Positions 10,239-19,353 are shown, numbered from the stretch's first letter. The stretch is DNA of 31,120 nucleotides from Ascoidea tarda (nom. inval.) (GCA_030560485.1 JAKTTS010000141.1:1-31120), one strand, 5' to 3'. A program made the numbers and translations. Notes: generated by a model not told the origin, from the letters alone.

Positions 10239-10805
10239 ATGGTTTTATGGTATAAGAATGGAAATGAGTATAACTACAATTTCCAGACAGTTTCACTAGC
10301 AATATACAACAAGTATCCTAATCCGTTTTCTACACATGTATTGTCAGTTGATACAATAGAAAATCGAATTGATAGTGAGGGAAACCTACACAGGACGAGG
10401 TTGATAATGAAAGAAGGGAGATTGCCAATATGGGCGAAACCATTTTTGAAAAACATCAACAGATCATGGATTATTGAGAAGAGTATAGTCAATCCCCAGA
10501 AGAAAATAATGAAGTTATATACAAGAAATCTCGACCATACCAGAATATTAAAAATTGAGGAGTATTCCAAATACTATTTTGACAGTATAATCAAGAAAAC
10601 CATAGTTAAAAGCCAGGTCAAGTTTAGTTCTACATTTAAAGGGCTAGGAATCAAAGATCGAATTGAAAAATGGTCACATAAAAGATTTGACGATAATATT
10701 AAGAAAAGCAGTAATGGGTTATTGTATGTGTTGAAGCAATTGGATGAAAAGACAAAGAAGTGGAAGGAGAATTATAAAATAAGTAACACGACTCCTATCC
10801 AGTAA
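10239..10805 (+). CDS. UPS1: PRELI/MSF1-domain lipid transfer protein Ups1
   Basis: The 188-residue protein is a PRELI-like lipid carrier. Yeast Ups1 works with Mdm35 in the mitochondrial intermembrane space and moves phosphatidic acid from the outer to the inner membrane for cardiolipin synthesis. By eye the identity to S. cerevisiae Ups1 is high along its length: YPNPFSTHVLS at 26-36, DSEGNLHRTRL at 45-55, LPIWAKPFL at 62-70, then TRNLDH at 95-100 and EEYSKY. Ups1 is closer than Ups2/Ups3. It has no cleavable presequence, as expected for a protein imported through Mdm35 binding. It is slightly longer than Sc Ups1 (175) through a C-terminal extension. No intron is needed. Confidence 0.95.
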   Translation: MVLWYKNGNEYNYNFQTVSLAIYNKYPNPFSTHVLSVDTIENRIDSEGNLHRTRLIMKEGRLPIWAKPFLKNINRSWIIEKSIVNPQKKIMKLYTRNLDHTRILKIEEYSKYYFDSIIKKTIVKSQVKFSSTFKGLGIKDRIEKWSHKRFDDNIKKSSNGLLYVLKQLDEKTKKWKENYKISNTTPIQ

Positions 10806-11069
10806 AATCCAGCATAGCCAGATAGAATTATATATAAACTGGACATGAACTGGAATAAATCTCAAGCTGATCGTTTTCGAAGTTATAATTTTATGATTTT
10901 TTTTTGCATTATACTTTACTGCCGCCGCTATTGTTTTTTCAAAACCCTTGACACTTTTCCAGCTGAACAGATCATCTCAGAGCATGTCATAGCATCATGT
11001 TATTTCTCTATTATGCCATCTTTTTGTCTGTTTATAATAAATGTATATACAAAACCTGCCTCCAAAGAC

Positions 11070-11400
11070 CAGTATGATTGTGCGCCTTTCAGGGTCTGCA
11101 CGTGCTCATGGAAATTCTCCAGTGGCCGGCCGAACACACCCCTGTTGTGGTGTGCTTGCCGAACAGCGTCTTGCCGGACGGCTGCTCACGCTGGGGCTCA
11201 CGCCGAGCTCACAAGGAACGGGGGGCTCACGTTCTGCGCGTGGCCCCGGCGGCAAAAGCGCTCCCGTTTGGGTCTAGCGGGTCCCAAAGACCCTGCGCCT
11301 GGCGGAAATTTCTGCGCTGCATTGCGGGGCCACGGTACGGTTACAGTGGATGCGTGCTTTGCACTGTGGCCTTGCAAACCACCTTGCTATCAGGATGTTG
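11070..11400. other. GC-rich intergenic island B with GCTCAC repeats
   Basis: A sharply bounded GC-rich block in AT-rich DNA. It holds a CACGTG at 11099-11104 and four direct copies of GCTCAC at 11184-11189, 11196-11201, 11207-11212 and 11225-11230, three of them followed by G. It is probably an upstream activating region for the Par32-like gene 0.8 kb downstream, though UPS1 3' regulation or an origin cannot be excluded. Confidence 0.5.
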
Positions 11401-11995
11401 CCAATGAGCTAAAAAGGAATGACATGGACATCTTTTCAACGTTAAAATATAGAAATAAAAAAGCGAAACCGTTTAAAGTGATGTGTAAATTAATCTAAAT
11501 TCACTTCCATTAACCACTATTCATTCACAAAGTATTTGCAATTCTATTATGTCAAGCTTGAATGAGGGTTTTCATGTCTGTAGGCTCATTGTAGCCTTAT
11601 TAAAGGAATAATTCAACAACCAACACAAAAAAAAAACTTCACTGTTGTGTTGTGTGCTAATTTTCTTTCTGTTTATACATTTTTTTGTCATATTTTTCCA
11701 ATTTTGCATGCTTTTCCCCAGGTTTTGTTAAAAAATTTAAAAAATTTAAAAACAAAAAAATTTTTTTTTAAAAGTTTTTCTTTGTTGTTTTTCCAATTTA
11801 CTGTGATTTACTGACAATTTTATTGCGATTTTATTGCACATTTATTGTAATTTTTATCAGAATTTTATTAAGATTCCAATACAATTGAAACAAAAGTTTA
11901 GGGAAATTTTATTTTTACTCACAGTTTTATTTTTATTCTCATCGTTATTACCACCCATCACCCATGTAGTTGATTTCTATGTTGATGAAAAAAAA

Positions 11996-12002
11996 TATAA
12001 AA
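11996..12002 (+). promoter_or_regulatory. TATA box (TATAAAA)
   Basis: A canonical TATA box lies 233 bp upstream of the first Par32-like gene, followed by a pyrimidine-rich then A-rich leader. Confidence 0.55.
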
Positions 12003-12228
12003 CCACGAGTTTCTCTCAGTAATTACACACATTTCCTCTCTTTTTTTTTCATCTCATATTCTAATATATTAAATTTTCTTTGATTTGAATCAAATTTCTT
12101 ATTATACCATACTAGCAAATAATAATAAATAATAATAAATAACAAAACCAATTTCAATACCTAATAACTAACTTACACTTCACAATTACCCTCATTACTC
12201 CATTCACTTATAACTTATATCTGCCAAA

Positions 12229-12642
12229 ATGTCTGGAAACCAAGTATACATATCAGTTGGCCGTGGTGGTGCTGGAAATATGGTTAAGGATAAATCACCA
12301 GTCAGTCCCAAATTAATTCCAATGGGTAGCGACACACCTCACATTCCAGCTACTCAACCAAGATACACCACAGGAAGAGGTGGTGCTGGTAATATGGTCA
12401 AAAACGACGATCCTGACAAGGCCAGACTAGCCCAAGATATTGAACCAGTTAGATCCAACGGCAGTTATACCGACAGACCCTTAAGTCCATACAAAAGTAT
12501 CGGCAGAGGAGGATTTGGAAATATGATCGACACCACTGTCTCCAAAACCTCTTCAGTCTCCAGATGTGTGAGTCGCGAGTCCAAGAGCTCCTCCAAAAGC
12601 CACGATGGTTCAATATTAAAGAAGCTCAAAAATTTTTTCTAG
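12229..12642 (+). CDS. Par32-family (DUF3602) protein, copy 1
   Basis: The 137-residue protein carries three copies of the family repeat G-R-G-G-A/F-G-N-M: VGRGGAGNMV near 11-20, TGRGGAGNMV near 48-57 and IGRGGFGNMI near 91-100. This repeat defines the DUF3602/Par32 family. S. cerevisiae Par32 is phosphorylated on TORC1 inhibition and restrains the ammonium transporters Mep1 and Mep3. Fungi also have short family members of unknown role, and this one is much shorter than Par32 (295). The tail is Ser-rich and ends in a basic-hydrophobic helix, LKKLKNFF. A TATA box upstream suggests regulated expression. It has a tandem paralogue 0.7 kb downstream. The family call is firm; a Par32-like job in nitrogen signalling is inference. 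Confidence 0.85.
   Translation: MSGNQVYISVGRGGAGNMVKDKSPVSPKLIPMGSDTPHIPATQPRYTTGRGGAGNMVKNDDPDKARLAQDIEPVRSNGSYTDRPLSPYKSIGRGGFGNMIDTTVSKTSSVSRCVSRESKSSSKSHDGSILKKLKNFF
12353..12451 (+). repeat. 99-bp perfect direct repeat, copy 1
   Basis: It is identical base for base to 13509-13607, inside the paralogous Par32-like genes. It covers the second glycine-rich repeat and the following DDPDKARLAQDIEPV segment. Confidence 0.95.
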
Positions 12643-13378
12643 ATCTGAAAACCCTCTAAAACTCTTTGAAACTCTTGATTTTTTTCTAACAAGCCTTTTC
12701 GTTTATCTCTCTTGCTGTTTTGTCTTGCCCTGTTATTCCACTGTTGTTAATGATTGTGTACTTTCTATTCATTTCTCTTCACTTGTCTTGCTCATGTTGC
12801 CCTCGAACCTCTCTTTCTTAATGTCTTTATATTTACTCATCTTTTTGTCCCACTCACTTTTTTTATACTATAATTCACGTCTGACTAGCACAGGTGTTTT
12901 GTCCACCACAGGTCTCCCGCTAAGAAAAGACTGTCTTATCCGTCCAATAAAGTCGTTTTAAGTCAAATCCGGCTAGCGCAGATATGTGCCAACCAGTCTT
13001 AAAGTGTCATTGAATGAATGGTGTTTTTCTAAGACAATTTCATCTTAGAAAATTTTAAACAGTGCACTAAATGCTCTCTTCTGTTTTCTAGCATTTTAGC
13101 ATTTTTGATTTGGGTTGTTGTTTTTCGTTATTGTTTTAATCTTTTATAATCAAATCTAAAAGAGAAAAAAAAAAGAAAACCACTTAAAAAAGACTATAAA
13201 AGACGCTGCATTTTCCAGATTCCCAGTCTCTGCCTAATTCTTTTTTTCTTTTCCATACATTCCCAATCTCGTTTTACTACACTACACTATACTAATACCA
13301 ACACTGTCAATATCGGTATTCCTACCAACCACTACCAATCGTTACATCACACTTCTCTATCCACTTTACTCCTCCACA
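12643..13378. promoter_or_regulatory. Spacer and promoter between the tandem Par32-like genes
   Basis: This 736-bp spacer is pyrimidine-rich. It holds one CTTATC (GATAAG on the other strand, a GATA-factor core that would fit nitrogen control) at 12935-12940, a CCAAT at 12943-12947 and a TATA box at 13195-13202. The open frame at 12725-12961 looks like a by-product of T/C-rich sequence. Confidence 0.45.
13195..13202 (+). promoter_or_regulatory. TATA box (TATAAAAG)
   Basis: A canonical TATA box 184 bp before the second Par32-like ATG, followed by a pyrimidine-rich leader. Confidence 0.6.
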
Positions 13379-13762
13379 ATGTCTGAAGAAGCTCCCAAAT
13401 TTACCACCATTGGAAGAGGCGGTGCTGGAAATATGGTCAAAACCGACAGCAAACCAAGCAGTCCCAAATTAATTCCTATGGGCAGTGACACTCCTCACAT
13501 TCCTGAATCTCAACCAAGATACACCACAGGAAGAGGTGGTGCTGGTAATATGGTCAAAAACGACGATCCTGACAAGGCCAGACTAGCCCAAGATATTGAA
13601 CCAGTTACATCAAATGGAAGTGGTAAAGTCAAATTGTCCCCAATCAAAAGTATTGGAAGAGGTGGTTATGGAAATATGATTGATACCACTTTATCACAAG
13701 ATAAACAAAAACCTGAAAAAAAAACCTCATTATTTGAAAAAATTAAAAATGTCTTCAAATAA
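13379..13762 (+). CDS. Par32-family (DUF3602) protein, copy 2
   Basis: This 127-residue tandem paralogue of the gene at 12229 has the same three repeats: IGRGGAGNMV near 11-20, TGRGGAGNMV near 48-57 and IGRGGYGNMI near 85-94. It shares the segment SPKLIPMGSDTPHIP and a tail ending in an amphipathic basic helix (FEKIKNVFK). The middle is identical to copy 1 over 99 nt at DNA level (13509-13607), while the flanks differ at synonymous sites. It lacks the long Ser-rich stretch of copy 1. It has its own TATA box and one GATA-type site upstream. The family is clear; any division of labour between the copies is not visible in the sequence. Confidence 0.85.
   Translation: MSEEAPKFTTIGRGGAGNMVKTDSKPSSPKLIPMGSDTPHIPESQPRYTTGRGGAGNMVKNDDPDKARLAQDIEPVTSNGSGKVKLSPIKSIGRGGYGNMIDTTLSQDKQKPEKKTSLFEKIKNVFK
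13509..13607 (+). repeat. 99-bp perfect direct repeat, copy 2
   Basis: Partner of 12353-12451, 1156 bp away in direct orientation. Sequence on both sides is similar but has substitutions. Confidence 0.95.
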
Positions 13763-14158
13763 TCATGCCACCCTTTTGTCTACTATCGCTATTTTATGTT
13801 GCTTTACTCTACAATGATAAATTTTTTTTGCCCTCAATTTACCTTGTTTTTTACTCACTTGCCTTCTTGATTTTGATTTTGATTTTGATTTTGATTTTGA
13901 TTTTGATTTTGATTTTGATTTTGATAATCTTTAATTTATAATTTACGTTTTTGGTCTTTTTATTAGATACAATTTAATACAATCTCATCTAATCTTAATA
14001 CTAATACTAATTGGAGATTCTGTGTTCTATTGCTTTTTTTATCATTATTTTTTTCTGTTTTTAGCCTATATATCTATTTAAATCTATTAATCCACAACTC
14101 TTTTTCATAATGATTTACTAAAAAAGATTGCAGCCTTGTTCCTAAATTTTAGTTTCGT
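13763..14158. other. Convergent intergenic region (Par32-like copy 2 / AIM22)
   Basis: This 396-bp region is AT-rich and holds a hexanucleotide repeat and T-rich tracts that suit 3' ends of both convergent genes. No gene is seen. Confidence 0.6.
13867..13924. repeat. (TTTTGA)n hexanucleotide microsatellite
   Basis: Nine perfect TTTTGA units at 13871-13924, preceded by a partial unit, in the convergent spacer. Confidence 0.95.
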
Positions 14159-15763
14159 TCACAGACTTCCATCAATGCAGCTTCCTACCCAATCACTTAT
14201 CTTATCATTCAAAATAAACCCACTTATTTCTGGCCCAGTGTATCGAATCTTATGATCTAAATTGATGCCGATTTGATCTGCAATCTTAACCTCACGCTCA
14301 CTTTTACTATTTGTACTCTTATTTGTCTTGATACCATTCATATTGTTTTTATTATTGTTATTTTCAGTAATAGCTTTTAAAATACTCATTGATTCCATTA
14401 CTCTCTCATTCTGCTGGGTGTTTTCATCATTATCAAACTTAATATCAATGCCTTTCAAATACCCCTTTTCCACTTCTAAAATTAATTTAAATTTAAATTC
14501 TTCATTATAAAGACAATGCTTGAATTTTGGTGTTGAGCCAAAATTCCATTCCCAATCTTTTAATTCTTCTGAAATCTTTTTAATTTCCGAATTTAAATGT
14601 TTCTCTTCAATATAGCTTATATTAATTTTAAAGTCTTTATTTCCATTTCCATTTCCATTTGCAATTGTTTTCTTAAATCCTTGAATAACAATATCCATAA
14701 ATACTTCTTTATCCATTTTCAAATTGCCTATAGATGATCTAACTGACTGAATACTACTTCCATTTTCAATCTTACCTAATTTTGTTTCATCTCTTTTCAA
14801 TAATTGTCTGATAATTGGCAATTCTGAATTTAATAGCATGGTCGCATGATGATAACACCTTCCTCTAGATACTTTATAAGCTGATCCTGATATCTTTTTT
14901 TGAGTACCAAATTCAACTATATCCCCTCTTTCATTCAAGTCAATTCGTTTTTCACCAAAAAAGTCATTTACTTCTTTGACAATCACATCAGAGAAAAACT
15001 TTCTATCAAATTTATTCCTTGATGTTATAAATGAAAAATTGACGTTTCCTTTATCATGAACAACACACCCACCTCCGGATTTCCTTCGGAGGGTTGGAAA
15101 TCCCATTCTTTTAACCAATGGATAATTCATTTCTTTCCAACCATTTTGATTCTTACCAAAAACTATACATGGCTGGTTGATGTAAAAAACTAATCTTTGA
15201 TTTTTGAAACTCTGTAAATTCTTTCCATTGCCAGCATCATTCTTATTATTGTCTTTATTGTGATAATCTTCAATTGGCATATTGTTAAATATATAGTCTT
15301 CCAATGCCAAATTTAAGTAGGGATTGTGCAATTTTGATATAAAAATATGAGGCCCACTCTGCTTAACCAAATCACTTAATTCAAAATCAACAGCAACTTC
15401 ATCTGCCTTATTATCTTTATCAACTTTACTAGCTTTAATTAACTTACTGGACTGATTAATTTGACTAAGATCATTCGCTTCACTAACTTCACCAATTCCA
15501 CTGATTTCGCCATCCAAGTCAATGTCTTCTTCCAAGGTGGGAATGCTTTTAATGTCTTTGAATAGGTTATCGTATTGGCTCATGAATTCATCGTACTGGG
15601 GATCGTTTTCCAAATCACTTTGATTAAATGGAGATTGTAATTGAATCAGGCTGACGGTGTGAAAATTTGATCTCCAATTGCAAACTCTGCTGTACTGAGA
15701 GCTGCAATATATATATTTCTTTATTGTCGAGCAGCTGTTGTGTTTTAATACCAGGCCTATCAT
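14159..15763 (-). CDS. AIM22: Mitochondrial lipoate-protein ligase
   Basis: The 534-residue protein is an LplA-type lipoate ligase, homologue of S. cerevisiae Aim22, needed to lipoylate the E2 subunits of pyruvate and 2-oxoglutarate dehydrogenase. The BPL/LplA catalytic domain spans about 140-365. It has the ligand-binding loop RRKSGGGCVVHD at 226-237, NVNFSF at 240-245, and KISGSAYK at 290-297, whose first Lys is the expected catalytic residue. A C-terminal accessory domain contains the typical DWEWNFGSTPKF segment. The first 40 residues are basic and hydroxylated with few acids, fitting a mitochondrial presequence. An acidic, low-complexity linker (about 50-130) and Asn-rich insertions make it longer than bacterial LplA. 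It diverges from the NPP gene. The stop is TGA. Confidence 0.93.
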   Translation of the reverse strand: MIGLVLKHNSCSTIKKYIYCSSQYSRVCNWRSNFHTVSLIQLQSPFNQSDLENDPQYDEFMSQYDNLFKDIKSIPTLEEDIDLDGEISGIGEVSEANDLSQINQSSKLIKASKVDKDNKADEVAVDFELSDLVKQSGPHIFISKLHNPYLNLALEDYIFNNMPIEDYHNKDNNKNDAGNGKNLQSFKNQRLVFYINQPCIVFGKNQNGWKEMNYPLVKRMGFPTLRRKSGGGCVVHDKGNVNFSFITSRNKFDRKFFSDVIVKEVNDFFGEKRIDLNERGDIVEFGTQKKISGSAYKVSRGRCYHHATMLLNSELPIIRQLLKRDETKLGKIENGSSIQSVRSSIGNLKMDKEVFMDIVIQGFKKTIANGNGNGNKDFKINISYIEEKHLNSEIKKISEELKDWEWNFGSTPKFKHCLYNEEFKFKLILEVEKGYLKGIDIKFDNDENTQQNERVMESMSILKAITENNNNKNNMNGIKTNKSTNSKSEREVKIADQIGINLDHKIRYTGPEISGFILNDKISDWVGSCIDGSL

Positions 15764-16061
15764 GGTGTACTGTGTCTAGTTCTGGAGTTGTGTTTTGTTT
15801 CTTCATCCATCGACGCTGTGGAGCTCCTTGTAGGCCTTCAAAGGCTCCTCTCACCACACAGCGAAGTTTCGTTCTGTCCTGCGTTTCTATCTCGCTTTGG
15901 AGCCTCACCAACTGCCTCTGGAGCCATCGTCGACAAAGCTGCTTCACCAGAACCATTTACTGCCTTCCATCAAAGATATACCACTGAATAATAACCAGAA
16001 CAAGCTCTAGCCTGCTCTCTACTGACTCCAGATCCCATCCTCCAGCAAACCTTTCTTTCTA
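15764..16061. promoter_or_regulatory. Divergent AIM22/NPP promoter
   Basis: The 298-bp region shared by the two divergent genes is richer in GC than the average spacer. Overlapping open frames here look like chance. No canonical TATA box lies in the spacer; an AT-only TATATATA lies just inside the AIM22 coding start. Confidence 0.5.
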
Positions 16062-18587
16062 ATGGCCACTGCCCACCCAATCGACGTTCCCATAACTGAT
16101 CTAGATGATGACGACGACGACATCATAATCACAAATCCTGAGCTTTATGATAACGATGCTGACAACAATGACTCGAACTACAATATATTCAATGACGACT
16201 ACGAGTCTTCCATCACTTTAGCTAATCATAACAACCATAGCAAGACAGACTCTTACTCGATGAAGTTTAAGAATGTGATAAATAACTTGTTTAATAAGAA
16301 TGATAATGGCAACTATTACGATAATCTAAACTCAACTAATAACAACAAGTACAACAACTCTCTAAGCGATAACATCGAACTACAGGGCATTGATTCAGAA
16401 TCAACTTTCAGTTTAAATGATGGCAACATTAGTCGCTCTCACAGCAATGATAGTCTAAATTTAATTCTCAATCAATTTAACCGAAATAACAATAAGTTCT
16501 CATTCCATAGTTTTGTTAAAAGATTTGGTTATTTTTTTGGTTTAACTGCCTTCTTATCTTTTCTAATTATTTCATCAGTTATTGTATCAAAACTGAAGAA
16601 TAGTGAAATAAATAATAATTCCAGCGATACTGACGATGCTACTAATAACTCATTGAATGAAAAACCTTTACTTTTCAATGGAACTGATTTTTTTTATCCA
16701 ACTACAATTTTAATTTCTCTAGATGGTTTCCATCCTCATTATATTTCTTCTCAATTAACCCCATTTATGCACAATTTTTTTGAAAAGTCTTATGGTCCTC
16801 CATACATGATACCTTCTTTTCCTTCTTCAACTTTCCCAAATCACTGGACTTTAATAACTGGTTTATATCCAGCAGATCATGGCATAGTTGGCAACACTTT
16901 TCATGATCCTAATTTAGATATTAAATTCCATAATACAAACAGAAATTTATCTTTGGATCCCTTTTATTGGGGTGGTGAGCCAATTTGGACAACTGCCTAT
17001 AGCCAAGGTGTTTCAACTGCTGTTCATATGTGGCCAGGTTCAGAAGTTCAATTTGAGTCTGGTAACCCCATGGAAGTAGATCCTTATAATGGTACTGAGT
17101 TGTTGTCAACAAAAGTTGATAGATTATTAAGTTGGTTAGATAGAAATATTACTACAAGACCAGAATTATTATTAAATTATGTTCCTACTATAGATTCTCT
17201 AGGCCATAAATATGGAATATCCGGTGAAAATCTAGACAAGGGTTTAACTTATGTTGATAACTTTATTGAAAGTATTATAATTGGCTTGGGAGAAAGAAAT
17301 TTAACTAACATCATCAATTTAATTGTTGTTTCTGATCATGGAATGGCAGAAGTTAACAACGATAGAGTGTTTTTATTAGACGATTTAACCGATTTAGATA
17401 AAATTGAATTTATTGATGGTTGGCCATTGATAGGTTTAAGACCATATAAAAAACACAAAATTGATAAAATTTACAAAAAGTTAGTCAAGAATCATAAAAA
17501 GAAATTGAACAAAAACCCTCATATAAAAATCTATAAAAAAGAAGATATGCCAGTTGAATGGAATTTTGGCACAAGATTCGATTCTAAATTTTATGACAGA
17601 ATCGCTCCAATTTGGATAGTACCAGATGTTGGTTATATCGTTGCCACAAAAAAAGAAATGAAGGAGAAAAATAATGATTATAGACCAAAGGGAATCCATG
17701 GATATAATAACACAGAAGTTTTGATGAGAGCTCTCTTTTTGTCCAGCGGTCCATATTTTCAAAACATTTTAGAATCAAAGGATAATGAATTCCACAAAGT
17801 GAAACCATTTAATAATATTGAAGTGTACAATATCTTATGCGATTCATTAAATTTAGTTCCTGCATCAAATAATGGTTCAAAACCTATAAATATTTTTAAT
17901 AAAAAAACCATTCTTTCATCAGACTGGAGAGATCCATTTGCATATCCTGGAGTTGATTATATGGTCGATGTTATTCCCGAAAACGCAACTTATGACTTGT
18001 TATTTAGAGAAGGATTGGAGAACCCGTATTTGAATTTGACAATTTTAACAAGTGACGATGAGGATTTTGATAATGGGAAAGATTTAAAGATTAATCCATC
18101 ATCGTCACTATACATTGAAGAAGAAACATTGACTGCAATTGAGCCAGATGTCACGCCAGGATTAGATTATTTGGAAAAAGACAGTAGCAAATCAATAAAT
18201 GAGAAAAATACTCATACATCTACTGACAAAGAAGCTGAAAAATCGGGTGAAAAATCATTATGGGATTATATTGATGATATAGTTGAGAATATTGAAGATA
18301 CAGTAGATGATATTTTGGAAGAAGTCACTGATTATTTACATGACAATGACAAAGATAAGAATAAAGACAAAGACAAAGATGAAGATGAGGACGATGATGA
18401 CGATGATAATGACAATGAAGAAGATGAAGAAGATAAATATGAAGAAAAAGAAGATGAAGAACATAAAAAAGACAAACAGAAAAGCAAAAATAAAGACGAC
18501 GACGACAAAAACGACGACGACGATGATGATGATAATGATGATGATGATGATGATGATGCCGATGATAATAATAATAATAAAATATAG
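16062..18587 (+). CDS. NPP1: Ectonucleotide pyrophosphatase/phosphodiesterase (NPP family)
   Basis: The 841-residue protein is a type II membrane phosphodiesterase of the alkaline-phosphatase superfamily, like yeast Npp1/Npp2, which hydrolyse extracellular nucleotides and help in phosphate scavenging. Residues 1-150 are an Asp/Asn-rich cytosolic tail. A single membrane segment is at about 155-177. The catalytic domain follows, with first metal Asp220 (ISLDGF), nucleophile Thr257 (PSSTFPNH), Asp378 and His382 (DSLGHKYG), Asp425-His426 (SDHGM) and His546 (GIHGYNN), so the full two-zinc set is present. Several NxS/T sites fit secretion-pathway glycosylation. Residues about 758-841 form a nearly pure Asp/Glu/Lys/Asn tail. 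I cannot separate NPP1 from NPP2; the symbol stands for the family. Confidence 0.93.
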   Translation: MATAHPIDVPITDLDDDDDDIIITNPELYDNDADNNDSNYNIFNDDYESSITLANHNNHSKTDSYSMKFKNVINNLFNKNDNGNYYDNLNSTNNNKYNNSLSDNIELQGIDSESTFSLNDGNISRSHSNDSLNLILNQFNRNNNKFSFHSFVKRFGYFFGLTAFLSFLIISSVIVSKLKNSEINNNSSDTDDATNNSLNEKPLLFNGTDFFYPTTILISLDGFHPHYISSQLTPFMHNFFEKSYGPPYMIPSFPSSTFPNHWTLITGLYPADHGIVGNTFHDPNLDIKFHNTNRNLSLDPFYWGGEPIWTTAYSQGVSTAVHMWPGSEVQFESGNPMEVDPYNGTELLSTKVDRLLSWLDRNITTRPELLLNYVPTIDSLGHKYGISGENLDKGLTYVDNFIESIIIGLGERNLTNIINLIVVSDHGMAEVNNDRVFLLDDLTDLDKIEFIDGWPLIGLRPYKKHKIDKIYKKLVKNHKKKLNKNPHIKIYKKEDMPVEWNFGTRFDSKFYDRIAPIWIVPDVGYIVATKKEMKEKNNDYRPKGIHGYNNTEVLMRALFLSSGPYFQNILESKDNEFHKVKPFNNIEVYNILCDSLNLVPASNNGSKPINIFNKKTILSSDWRDPFAYPGVDYMVDVIPENATYDLLFREGLENPYLNLTILTSDDEDFDNGKDLKINPSSSLYIEEETLTAIEPDVTPGLDYLEKDSSKSINEKNTHTSTDKEAEKSGEKSLWDYIDDIVENIEDTVDDILEEVTDYLHDNDKDKNKDKDKDEDEDDDDDDNDNEEDEEDKYEEKEDEEHKKDKQKSKNKDDDDKNDDDDDDDNDDDDDDDADDNNNNKI
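18340..18584 (+). repeat. Acidic-tail codon repeat (GAT/GAC/GAA/AAA)
   Basis: Imperfect trinucleotide repeats encode the Asp/Glu/Lys tail of the NPP protein, ending in runs of GAT and AAT. The purine/pyrimidine bias also opens long frames of Ser and Met codons in other frames, which I reject. Confidence 0.8.
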
Positions 18588-18972
18588 TGGATAAATAGGT
18601 GGATTGATACCTTTTTCAGAAACACTAACTTCATCACTAGATATTGATAGAACTCATTGTCAACCTATCATCTATGTTTGCTTATTTACTTTTACTTTTA
18701 TTTATTTAGTTTACTTTTTCATTTACTTTTATTTTTACTTGATGAACTACAATTAAAATAATCTTATTCGATAATAAATTTAATCACAACCGATGCAATT
18801 TATATTTAAAAAAATAAGGAAACAAAAACCAAAATTCAAAAATAAATTGAGTATTTTTAATTTATTCAAGTTAATATAAGTCATCACTGATATAATATAC
18901 AAAATAGAAATGAGAGTAAGAGTAAAAAACAAAATTGGATAACATACCAATAAATAGGACAAATCGTAATAA
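18588..18972. other. Convergent intergenic region (NPP / SMD1)
   Basis: This 385-bp AT-rich spacer between two convergent 3' ends holds T-rich tracts of the form TTTACTTTTA and no gene. Confidence 0.6.
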
Positions 18973-19353
18973 TTATCTACCACCTCTTCTTCCACCTCTT
19001 CCGCCTCTTCCACCTCTGCTACCTCTTTTGAATTTACCATCATTGGAAGATCTGATGGGTTTAGTTTTAGCATTATTGAATCTGTTTCTTGTTTTTTTAG
19101 GAACCTCATCAATCAACAAAGTATCTAAGTTCAAGGAGTCAGGTAGAATCGCCAATCTGATGTTGTTTCCCCTGATATTAATAAAATTCAACAACACTGG
19201 ATCTCTATCCTTCACAGTCATTTTGACATTTTTCAAAGAAATATTCATTGAGGGAGAGACATTGAGAATTGTTCCAGACACTATTGTCCCATTTTTAAGC
19301 TCGATCTGGACAGTCTCCATGGAGAGCTTCATAAGAAATCTTGTCAACTTCAT
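18973..19353 (-). CDS. SMD1: Small nuclear ribonucleoprotein Sm D1
   Basis: I start the protein at 19353 ([11 protein letters not shown]), the invariant SmD1 N-terminus. The frame stays open 57 nt further upstream, but that part matches nothing in the family. The 126-residue protein has the Sm1 motif ([15 protein letters not shown] near 15-29, then SPSMN) and the Sm2 motif ([20 protein letters not shown] near 58-77). SmD1 is one of seven subunits in the ring around U1, U2, U4 and U5 snRNAs. The C-terminus is a basic RGG tail ([16 protein letters not shown]), as in animal SmD1, where such arginines are dimethylated. The S. cerevisiae protein lacks this regular tail and has a longer Sm1-Sm2 insert. 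It diverges from the zinc-cluster gene. Confidence 0.95.
   Translation of the reverse strand: MKLTRFLMKLSMETVQIELKNGTIVSGTILNVSPSMNISLKNVKMTVKDRDPVLLNFINIRGNNIRLAILPDSLNLDTLLIDEVPKKTRNRFNNAKTKPIRSSNDGKFKRGSRGGRGGRGGRRGGR

Larger units (their letters stand above)
10806..12228. other. UPS1 to Par32-like intergenic region
   Basis: About 1.4 kb contains GC-rich island B (about 11070-11400) and then a very AT-rich proximal promoter. Open frames of up to 217 codons across the island overlap in several frames and show no domain, so I treat them as by-products of high GC. A TATA box precedes the downstream gene. Confidence 0.5.

Noticed and set aside
10845-11498. 217-codon open frame and overlapping frames in GC island B
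   Set aside because: Same reason: open only through the GC-rich block, with Cys/Arg/Ala-rich nonsense composition and overlapping alternatives.
18307-18637. Met/Lys and Ser-rich frames overlapping the end of the NPP gene
   Set aside because: They are alternative-frame readings of the acidic-tail repeat.
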